Source: Globisporangium splendens
Lineage: Eukaryota; Oomycota; Peronosporomycetes; Pythiales; Pythiaceae
DNA length: 64,000 bases
NCBI GenBank assembly: GCA_006386115.1
Contig: VFIW01000020.1
Span: 496,001 to 560,000, forward strand
Reading direction: 5' to 3'
Positions 46,687 to 54,704 of the stretch are shown here, piece after piece. The notes below the pieces were generated by a model. The model worked only from the letters and a program-made list of their open reading frames with translations, had not been told where the DNA came from and did not search any database. The number at the start of each line of letters is the position of its first letter. The stretch's first letter is position 1. The translations under genes were made by a program, and so were the position numbers.

Positions 46687-47586
46687 ATCCAGAAACGCGG
46701 GCGTGAACGAACACCGCGCTTTGCCCCAGTTTATACAACCTTTCCATGCTTCTTCGAAGATCCGGTGGCGTCATCGTCGCGTGGCACCCAGCGGTTGGCC
46801 GGTCGTATGTAATAGAGAGCGGATGGATAGAGAGTGGCTGCGCGCGCGTTGCTCCCAAACAAGCTGCTTCCAGCGTCATCCTCGGCATTCAGTCTCATCG
46901 TCGTCGGTGTCACACCATGCACACGGTCTTTTCTCTCTCTTTCCTTCTTTTTTCCCGCCAAAAACAGTCTACAGGCTTTCCGCTGGCTGAAAAGATGCAT
47001 TATTTTAACTTTATGGCCAATGAGATGAGTGTGGGATGTGCCCTAAGCGCCGTTTTTGTCGCTGGCTGGGCGGGCTGAACAGATCGACAACCAATTGCGG
47101 ATTAGAACGAGGCGGGGCGACGCCGCTGCAACGAACCAACGCAAACAAGCAAGGAACCGACTGTGTGAGCCTCGTGCAGCAGCTTTTTATCCGCGAAAAC
47201 CACCCTCTGAAACGACCACATGGCGCGAGTCGGAGTCGAGGTCATCCCCCCTGTCTTGCACTTTGCATCGACCGCGAAAACCGAGCGAGAGGTTTAGAGG
47301 TTTAGAGAAGAGGAAGGGATGCTGCTGTCCCGCCCCTTTCTTTTCTGTGCGGTGGCGGCTGTGGAATTAATAGGGCTGGAGTGAGTGATGCCATCTATTC
47401 TTTGCCCTTTTTGGCGGGTTCGTCTGTAGGTAGAGAACGCCGGCAAGTGGTCGTTCGCATGCGAGAGAGAAGAGACCGCTCACTCGCTTCTTTCCTTCGC
47501 CTCCGACGTCGCGCCAGCGCAAAGAGCCGCACAAGCTATTCCTCCTTTCCCCCACCACCACCACCTTCAGTCCCCCACCCCCCAAG
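46687..47586. other. Intergenic region upstream of the 142-residue gene
   Basis: About 900 bp without a gene. A pyrimidine-rich stretch near 47475-47500 (GCTCACTCGCTTCTTTCC) resembles an initiator about 100 bp before the next ATG. Confidence 0.4.
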
Positions 47587-48015
47587 ATGACGGTCAAGAA
47601 GTGCGTGCGCTGGTCGACGGTCACCGTGTATGAGTTCGGCGTCGGCATCGGCGGCAGCGCGATCCCCAAGCGCGGGGGTCCTTCGATCGGACTCGCGCGG
47701 AAACCCAAGAAAGTATGGAGCTCGACGCTTGACGAAATGTGTGCCGCGGCCGCTGCTACAGACGATGAGGAAGAGCTCGACGCTGGGATGGAGCGCGATG
47801 ATAAAAGCAAGCGTCAGGATGTCGATGTGACCCGGAAACCGCAGCGATTACCGCGGCGCCGCAAAGTGCGGTGGCTCAAGCCCCTCGAGCGCGTCACGAT
47901 GCTCACGAAGGCCGGGTGCAGTGAGAAGAAGATCTATCGCATGATGATGGAGTGTTCGGAAATCGCCATGTCCAGGCGTCTGAGTCTCTGTGTCGACCGC
48001 GGCGTGCCTGCGTAG
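47587..48015 (+). CDS. Small protein of unknown function, 142 residues
   Basis: A single exon with good codon character and a clean start. The N-terminal third holds a VRWSTVTVYEFGVGIGG strand-rich block followed by a GGPSIGLA loop; this pattern (a V-x-F/W-x-x-V-x-V-x-E-F strand, then G-P-S/P-x-G-L) occurs in many short stramenopile proteins of unknown function. The middle is acidic (EEELDAG) and the rest basic (PRRRKVRWLK) with a likely helix carrying ERVTMLTKAG. No signal peptide or membrane segment. The basic C-terminal half could bind nucleic acid, but I make no functional claim. Confidence 0.6.
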   Translation: MTVKKCVRWSTVTVYEFGVGIGGSAIPKRGGPSIGLARKPKKVWSSTLDEMCAAAAATDDEEELDAGMERDDKSKRQDVDVTRKPQRLPRRRKVRWLKPLERVTMLTKAGCSEKKIYRMMMECSEIAMSRRLSLCVDRGVPA

Positions 48016-48695
48016 ATGAAGGCGGTCGCGGTTGCCGAGTCCTCTCCCCTCCTTCCGACTATTTATCCAGTGTACCATCTAGATAGAAGTGCTTCGTTTT
48101 ATTTCCCTCCTTCCCCAGCTTTTCCTCGTGACGGAGCGCGTGCGCGTACACAAGCAAGCAGCAAAAAAAGCAAAGCTCAAGAGTCCTCCAAGTGCATCGT
48201 TCCTGTGGCGTCAGTTGAAAGTTCGGTCCTATTTGTAAGAAGACAACAAAGATGAAATCCTCAAGCGATATATATATATGTGTGTATGTGTGTCTTCATT
48301 CCTTTTGCCATATATTTGACAGGGGTGTCGTCGATTCGAACCGATAGGCGGCGTTCATTGTGGCGAATAAATGTGCGCCTACTGAAGAGATATCATGGGA
48401 AACACCAGCAAAACCCTCGGCATTTAGCCTCGACACACGATCTTCCTCCGGTGTGTGGAGTCATGAGATTTTATTATTTCCAGGTTTCGCCGCCACCTAA
48501 GAATAGGCGGTCGGAGTGTGTGAAAATCCCCCGTGCATGCGTGCAGCAAGGAAGACCTGATGCAGACAGGGAGCGCTAAAGATAGTCCCAGTGAAGTCAT
48601 TCTCGGAAGCCGTCGCGTGCATATCGCGGCGCCTAAACCACCAGCGGAGCATCTGTGTGTGTGTGCATGCCTTGAGGCAAGAAGACGCTCCTCCG
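48016..48695. other. Intergenic region with (TA)n/(TG)n tract
   Basis: About 680 bp between the small gene and the CCDC81-like gene. A TA/TG dinucleotide tract lies at about 48268-48292. Near 48324-48348 a tRNA T-loop-like string occurs, but no tRNA fold can be built. No gene seen. Confidence 0.5.
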
Positions 48696-49881
48696 ATGTC
48701 GCTGTACACGCTGAAGCAGCTGCTGAATGACTGCAGCACGCGGATGCCGCGCACCAAGTGCGCCGCCGACAAGAAACGCGAGACGCTCGAAGACATTTGG
48801 CGCGCGTTCAACGACTGGATCCAGTCGCGTTTCGACATGGGAAAGGTGAGACTGCTTGGCTATAGATGGCGTTATCTACTCATCTTGAATCATGGACTAA
48901 CGTGAGCAACTTGTCTCTGTCTATTAGGGGGTGCACATCGCGGCGTTTGCATCCATTAGCTGGGAAACCTGCACCAATTCGCGGAACCAGCCAAAGATGC
49001 GACCCGTGTTCCTGCTTTCCGACACATTTATCCAGACGTACGGGCTGCAGCAGCGCAAATCGCTCACACCACCGGTGCTCGCGTCTCTGGAAGAGATCAA
49101 TTTCACGAAAATCGCCAACAAGTTTTCGCGAAGCTTGACCAAAGACCTCGTGTTCAGCGGTGTCCGCGACCTGCTGCAGCGCATCGGTGAGGTCGCGGGC
49201 ACGGGCGCGGCGCTCTCGATCGCGTTCAACTTTGGGCGTTTGATCGCGAAGAACCGGTGCGTGTCCATGGTGTTCGACCCGATGAAGTTCCTGCGCGCGC
49301 TCGAGGACGAAATCGCGCGGTCTATGCTCGGGAGTCCGCCGTCGTTGTTGGGCAACCTTGAAGATGAGCTCCAGATGCACGATTTGCTGCTCTCGCCTGG
49401 CTGCGACAGAGAGACTCCGGTCATGGAGCCCGCGTTCAAGTGTCATGTGTCCACATTAGCCGAAGAAGTCGACTTGGAAGCCAAGTACGCACACGATGTG
49501 CAACTGCAGCAACGGCGCGATGTCGAGACGGTCGCGCTTGAGAACAAGATGCGCCGCATGTGCGCCGAGGACATGCAGCGCCACTTGCAACAGCAGATGG
49601 AACATCGACGTAAAGCGCGGTCCAGCGAGCGCAACGAGCAGAAAATGATCGATTCATCCGCGAGTTCATTTTACTGCGACGGTGAGCAAACACGGCTCGG
49701 ATACGACGACAAGGAGTACTTGCAGAAAAACAAAATGGACCTGAAGGAGCAATTGCTCGGCCAGATCAGCTCTAAGGCGCAGGAGCGTGTGTCCAACCGC
49801 GAGAAGAACCTCCTGGACGACAAGGTGTTTCTGCGCCGACTGCGCGACGAGATGGACTCGATCGAGCAAAAGCAGCTCTAG
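48696..49881 (+). CDS. CCDC81-like protein with HU-like domains, shortened by an in-frame TAG
   Basis: Two exons (48696-48845, 48928-49881) in phase give 367 residues before the TAG at 49879-49881. The N-terminus matches CCDC81-type HU-like domains: TLKQLLNDC, then ETLEDIWRAFNDWIQ, the block RPVFLLSDTFIQTYGLQQ, and a second repeat with LVFSGVRDLLQRIGE and LSIAFNFGRL. A Glu/Gln/Arg-rich coiled coil follows from about residue 215. CCDC81 is a centrosome/cilium-associated protein in animals; a flagellar basal-body role here is inference. Reading on past the TAG the same frame continues for 84 residues to a TGA. Two damaged partial copies lie at 30.7 and 39 kb. Confidence 0.75.
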
Positions 49882-50136
49882 GACCGCGACGAGCTCCGCA
49901 AGACGGTCACCGAGTCGTGGCGGCGTGACGCGACCATGAAGAAGCTCGTCGAGACCAAGAAGAAACAGCGCGCTGCTGAGCAGATCCATCGCGACGTAGT
50001 GGCGCCTGGCAAAGGAGGCGCCTACTACGGGGGTTACTGCCCGCATCTCCCGCAGCCCTCGACGCCGCGCTTCAACATGATGGTCGCCGACACCGACTTC
50101 TCGGTCGGATTCGACATCCGATCCGTTTGTGACTGA
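49882..50136 (+). pseudogene. Cut-off C-terminal end of the CCDC81-like frame
   Basis: The reading frame continues directly after the TAG with 84 residues of coding character: Arg/Glu-rich helix (DRDELRKTVTESWRRDA), a KKKQRAAEQIHRD helix and a Gly/Tyr/Pro-rich tail, ending at TGA 50134-50136. A helix-breaking stop in the middle of a coiled coil suggests a recent nonsense change rather than a natural end. Read-through or an assembly error are alternatives. Confidence 0.6.
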
Positions 50137-50456
50137 GGATATGAATACGAATCTAACATAATGTCAACATAAATCTTCAATAGAACTAATGGCAATGACT
50201 ACAGCTCAATGTGCCAAGCGCACTGCTGCGAATATGATGAGATGGTCACTTGGAAAAGAAGATGTGAATCAGAGGAGCGTAAGCAAAGAGAGCCACGAAG
50301 GAAAACACAATGCAAGAACACAAAATAATAGTTATGAATTAATGGGAAAACAAGCCATCTTCAGTCGATTCTGCTTATAGCATGCACGTTAAAATGAGAG
50401 AATGAAGAAAAAAAAAAAAGAGGTCATGGCTTTGTGTGCGTGAGAGCGCAGCACAT
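50137..50456. other. Convergent 3' spacer with poly-A tract
   Basis: About 320 bp of AT-rich sequence between convergent genes, with an uninterrupted A run at about 50407-50420. No gene seen. Confidence 0.55.
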
Positions 50457-51542
50457 TTACATTTCCTCCATCAGCGCGTTCAACACGAGCTCGACGTTGC
50501 CGTTGGTTTCCTCGAGACGCTGGATCGCACGCGTGGTGTCGACGTCAGGGAGGATGTCACGGATGGTCGAGAGCTGGTCCGCCCACTTCTTCTCCTCCTC
50601 CGAGACAACCACTTCGACGATTTCCTCCTCGATGGATGGAGTGGTCTGTTCCGCAACTTGCTCCCACTCGCTGTCCGCGCTCGTTGGAGCTGGCTGAGCG
50701 ACTTCAACGACTTCGCCCGCAACCACCACGTCTTGCTCAGACGCGCTTCTCTTCTTGAACTCGTTGACAGCGTCCTTCGCCAACTCGCTGATGCTCGCCG
50801 CAGCAGACTTGATGCCCTCGGCGGCGTCCATCACCACCTGCTCCTTCTTCAAGTCCTCAACACGTTCCTTGGCAAACACGGTGATGCCGACGGCAGCCGA
50901 CGAAATGCCTTGGGCGGCATCGCGCACCATCTGCTCCTTCTTCATCTCTTCAATGACTTCCTTGGCGAACACGCTGATACCATCCGCCGCAGCCTTGATG
51001 CCTTCAGTAGTGTCCTTGAGCATTTGGTCGAATGGAATTTCCTGGATCGATTGGCGGGCCTGGTTCAGCGACTTGCGGGCTTCCTCCGCGGCAGTCTTAA
51101 GCGCTTCATTCGTGTACACGACACCGGTCTGCACGCCCGACTGCGCACGCTGCGCCCACTGTTCGTGCTTGACCTTCTCCATCGCAGCGTTCAAGGTCTC
51201 AACGAGTTTCTCAATCGCTTTGAGGATCGGGTCCGCAACGTGTTCCTGGAACACGACCTGAGCGCGTGGCGCCGTCACGAAGCGAACAGTCTTGTAGCTG
51301 CCGTCCGAGGTCGCAAACGCCTGCACAGCGGCATTGAACTCGGCTTCCGACGTCACGTTCACGACATCGCCCTCCGCGTCCGTGTACTGCACGACAAACG
51401 AGCCGCTGGACAAGTCGAAGGTCGTCTCGAAGAGCTTCGTGAGCTCCTCGAAGTGGAACTCGCCGAGGTTCACGAAGAGGCGGTGGATCTCGCCCTTGTT
51501 GCAGATCTTGAGCGGCACGAACGGGTCCTGCGTGGTGGCCAT
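50457..51542 (-). CDS. PB1-LIR-UBA protein, candidate selective-autophagy receptor
   Basis: A single exon; I take the ATG at 51542 in an ACCATGG context, giving 361 residues, over an upstream ATG that adds a hydrophobic leader. Residues about 10-90 form a PB1 domain with the basic/acidic parts (KGEIHRLF; QYTDAEGDVVNV). The middle (about 150-275) has three ~31-residue amphipathic repeats starting DTTEG, DAAQG and DAAEG. An LC3/Atg8-interacting motif fits SEWEQV (acidic residues before W-x-x-V) at about 290-296. The C-terminal 45 residues are a UBA fold (LSTIRDILPDVD ... NGNVELVLNALMEEM). PB1, LIR and UBA are the core parts of p62/NBR1 autophagy receptors. ZZ and FW domains of those proteins are missing here, replaced by the repeats. 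Confidence 0.85.
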   Translation of the reverse strand: MATTQDPFVPLKICNKGEIHRLFVNLGEFHFEELTKLFETTFDLSSGSFVVQYTDAEGDVVNVTSEAEFNAAVQAFATSDGSYKTVRFVTAPRAQVVFQEHVADPILKAIEKLVETLNAAMEKVKHEQWAQRAQSGVQTGVVYTNEALKTAAEEARKSLNQARQSIQEIPFDQMLKDTTEGIKAAADGISVFAKEVIEEMKKEQMVRDAAQGISSAAVGITVFAKERVEDLKKEQVVMDAAEGIKSAAASISELAKDAVNEFKKRSASEQDVVVAGEVVEVAQPAPTSADSEWEQVAEQTTPSIEEEIVEVVVSEEEKKWADQLSTIRDILPDVDTTRAIQRLEETNGNVELVLNALMEEM

Positions 51543-53241
51543 GGTGGTTTCCTTTTTGCTTCTGGTGTTCTCTGTGGTCTTCTGATAAGAAAGAACAATG
51601 AGAGCGTCTTGGGAAGGAAGGGAGGCGCGTGGCGAAGAAAAGAAAGAGGAGAAGGGAAACACCATCACGCTGTAACTGTCTCGTTGCCTTCAACCCCTAA
51701 TAAGGGGTTGGACTCTACTTTGTTGGGGTAGAAGAAAGCGAAAGGGGGACGCCGAAAACAGGATTTTTCGTTCGTTTTCGAGCGAAAGGGTGGGACCAGA
51801 TTTGTTTTTTGTATGGGAGCTTGTATCGGCTGTTTTTCTCAGTAGAGGACGCGCGTGCAGATAAAGTGGATGCAGCCTTGTTTTAGGGGCTGGTATAGAG
51901 CAAAGTGTGGTGTGATTTGCACTATTTTCAAGGTTACAAACGCTGAAACGGGGTTAAAATTCGAGATTCTTCGAGACAGCGATCTTGAGCCTTGCACAGA
52001 AGACAGGTCTCGAATCTCGGAAAACAGTGATTCCAGTGGAGTTTCCATTTCTCTAAAAGCACATATTCACAGTTTTGAAAATATTACTTTAAAAGGGACC
52101 CAATGGAATCATGTGTCTTGATGCCACACGGAATGATGGTTTTGCACCTTTTATGCCCAAAGCAAAATAGAAACGCTGTGCAACAAATTAAGTCGGACGC
52201 ACATAAGTGCTAAAAACGAGCCTTTTGGTGTGTTTATGCTTGACCAAAGAGTGTTCATGAGCCAAACCCGATCCGATTATGCGACCGCCTTTGGCTTTTT
52301 TCCCCATTTTCTCAGCTCAAAAGACAGAGAGGCTGGGCATTTCTGGCACAATTATGATCGACAGACCGCGTTCCTGAACATCTTCTGGAATGTGCGAAGA
52401 CCTCAACTGCGTTCGCTGTGTGGACCACGTTTGCCTCAGCACAAACGCAGTTAACAGACAAATTGCCTTGCACTGCACTCTGTTCATCGAACGGAAGGGC
52501 TCGCTCGATACAATCGTAACAGGGACTGCAGCAGAATCAGATCTTTCAGACACATTCACTTGGACCTTGCGCTGTCGAACACACTGGAGGCTGCTTGGGA
52601 AAAGAGTGAGCCATGCAGGAGCAACTGACAGAGCATATGTTTAGCCGATTTTACTGTGAGAGCGAGTCAAGCGTCTGGCTGCGCTGGTTTTTGTCCATTT
52701 AGTAGAAGTGGGTTGTCGGCTCTGTCGAGATCTGAAGCTGTAGCGACACGTTTTTCCAACCGAAAGGCTCATGGCACATGCAAACAAATGCGCAATGAAG
52801 GAAGACGTTGAGGAAACGGAAAGAGACATATTCACCTGCGCATAAAGTATATAAAAGCAGCACTTGTGACACACTTTGTGATGCTTTGGAGGGAATGGAT
52901 ATGCGATCAACTCGCCAACAATTTTGAACGGAAACTAAAACATCGTAAGTAAAACCATAGGTTCATCCTTTTAAAAACACAGCTCTTCGACCCATTCACC
53001 TTGCTGTTGCTTCACGAGCACACCAATAAAACGCATCTCTCTGTGTGCCAACTTTAGTAGACGCCTGTTGCCGCGCCCTAGCCCCTGCTTTTCTTGCGTC
53101 ATATCCTTGGTCATTCGCTACTACCCGCGTGGATGGCTTCACTAGCGGCGGCGGTGCTCGAGTCAGCGCGAACGAGATGCCACGTACGCGTCATTCTCGC
53201 ATGTGCAGGCGAATACCGGAAAGGGAATCAGCAGCGCCAAC
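51543..53241. other. Divergent promoter region between two PB1 genes
   Basis: About 1.7 kb between the head-to-head PB1 genes, with no convincing gene; the middle (51.8-52.7 kb) is AT-rich and has only weak, short frames. A TATA-like TATATAAAAG lies at about 52847-52856, followed by a possible leader for the PB1-RBD gene. ATGs at 53116-53202 upstream of that start are not in a longer frame. Confidence 0.45.
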
Positions 53242-53922
53242 ATGCCGCTCGAGATCAGCTACAAGAACGAGGTGCATCGCGTCGACAGCGCAACCAGCGA
53301 TGCGTTCCACGTCGACGACCTCAAGCGCCTGTTCGCGACGACGTTCCGCTTGGCGATCGGCAATTTCCTCGTGCTCTACCGAGACGACTCGGAGCGGCTG
53401 TTCAGTCTGGTCTCAGAGCAGGACTACATCCACGCCTCCCGCGTTCTGGCGACCAGTAGCAATAGGCAGAGCGGTGACCCCGTGCTGCGCTTCTTCGCGG
53501 TCGATCGGAGCTACTACAATCCGTTTCGATCGTCGCCGGACAACACGTTGATCGCGGTCGCGAGGCTCCCGGATGCGCTACTGGCGCCGGATGCCACGCA
53601 GCCGATCACGGGCGTACGTATTTGCATCTACACGGACCACACGGTGGCGAGCACCGTGGAGCATATCTTTACGTGTTACATGCAAGCACTTGATACGGTC
53701 GCACAGCACCAGTTTGACCCCGCGAAATTTCTCTTGAAGGTCACAGGCGACAGCACGTCTCAGAGCTGCTATTTGACTGATCGGCTTCGGGTCCTGAACG
53801 AGTACGAGTACGTGCGGCAATGCCATCGCGCTGACCAGACGATTCACTTGGAAGTGATCCCGAAAGCTGCCGTGAGCGACGAGGATCTTGCGCTCTCACA
53901 GCGAGCTGCTCCGCCCTGCTAA
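53242..53922 (+). CDS. PB1 domain fused to a solitary PI3K-type Ras-binding domain
   Basis: A single exon of 226 residues. The start at 53242 (MPLEISY) sits directly at the first strand of a PB1 domain (about 1-80: [33 protein letters not shown]). The second half (about 125-215) is a PI3K Ras-binding domain: [27 protein letters not shown], then [12 protein letters not shown] and LNEYEYVR. That block aligns over its whole length with the RBD of the PI3-kinase at 39.7-43.9 kb (VEHIF-CY-QALD, KYLLKITG, MNEYVHVR). No kinase, PH or other domain follows. It could compete with the kinase for a small GTPase, or tether a GTPase to PB1 partners. Its PB1 domain resembles that of the divergent PB1-UBA neighbour. 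Confidence 0.82.
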   Translation: MPLEISYKNEVHRVDSATSDAFHVDDLKRLFATTFRLAIGNFLVLYRDDSERLFSLVSEQDYIHASRVLATSSNRQSGDPVLRFFAVDRSYYNPFRSSPDNTLIAVARLPDALLAPDATQPITGVRICIYTDHTVASTVEHIFTCYMQALDTVAQHQFDPAKFLLKVTGDSTSQSCYLTDRLRVLNEYEYVRQCHRADQTIHLEVIPKAAVSDEDLALSQRAAPPC

Positions 53923-54654
53923 GGGAACCATTACTTATTTCCGATTGACTGGAAGCCAAGCCCTGTGTAAGCGTATGGCGAATCACGTGCCTCAGAGAAG
54001 ACTTTCACGATGGATCTGTTCGTACTGCGATTAGATGTAGGCTGTAAACAGAAAGCTGCGAAGCAGTACGAGTACAAGCTTTCGCCAATTGGATATTTGC
54101 ATGTATTGCAAACCGCGTCGCTGTAGCTTAAAGCACCGGTGTAAATAGACTATACCAACGCAAGCACGTGCATCAATACGCCGACCAGTGCATGTGGGTG
54201 AAGCCATGGAGAAGGCGCAGATCTTTTACGAGCGCTCCCCCATTGAACTTGCGTGGTGAAGATCGCAATCCCGCAGTGAGCCTTTTCCATATGGTGTGTC
54301 TGAACTGGTCTGGCACTTCAAGTTGGAGCATGCGCCTACGTGGCCCACACAGTTTAGTATTTTCAATTTTCAGCCAATCATCGTTTACTCTTATCTTCAT
54401 TTTAGCCCATTATATTGCAGTAACCAACTTGAGGCAAACAACTACCTCTCCAACTAAGTTAAATGCCTCATGTCGTAGTGAACCGCGCACTCGTGGGCAT
54501 TCAAGACCTCTTAATTACCTATAAGCAGGTAACTATTGAATGAGAAGGTCATGAGACTGTCGTTCGATCGTCGTCTCGTTGCTGTTCTGCCGCGCAGACG
54601 CCCATTACGTCGCGCGACTACGAAGTCACTATTTGGATCGTCGCGTCGGACGTG
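53923..54654. other. Intergenic region with CCAAT and GTGGCCCAC elements
   Basis: About 730 bp without a gene. GTGGCCCAC lies at about 54340-54348 and CAGCCAATCA at 54371-54380, 30 bp apart, about 330-360 bp upstream of the CRAL-TRIO start. Otherwise AT-rich. Confidence 0.45.
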
Positions 54655-54670
54655 TGCATTCCGCATTGTG
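54655..54670 (+). promoter_or_regulatory. Putative oomycete Inr/FPR core promoter of the PH/CRAL-TRIO gene
   Basis: TGCATTCCGCATTGTG matches 12 of 15 positions of CTCATTYYNCAWTTT and lies about 35-50 bp upstream of the ATG at 54705. It shares the ATTCCGCATT core with the element in front of Stealth paralog 2. Confidence 0.5.
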
Positions 54671-54704
54671 CGCGTGTGATTAGTACGCTCTCCTCCCTCT
54701 CGCC

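Noticed and set aside
48320..48350. tRNA T-loop-like string GATTCGAAC (minus GTTCGAATC)
   Set aside because: The T stem does not pair and no acceptor or anticodon arm can be placed at the right distance on either strand.
38285..49881. Reassignment of TAG to an amino acid
   Set aside because: TAA, TAG and TGA all serve as normal ends of intact genes here (for example TAG for SDR, methyltransferase and MBOAT), so a variant code is unsupported.
50436..51731. Plus-strand open frame over the PB1-UBA gene
   Set aside because: Antisense shadow; PB1 and UBA motifs lie on the minus strand only.
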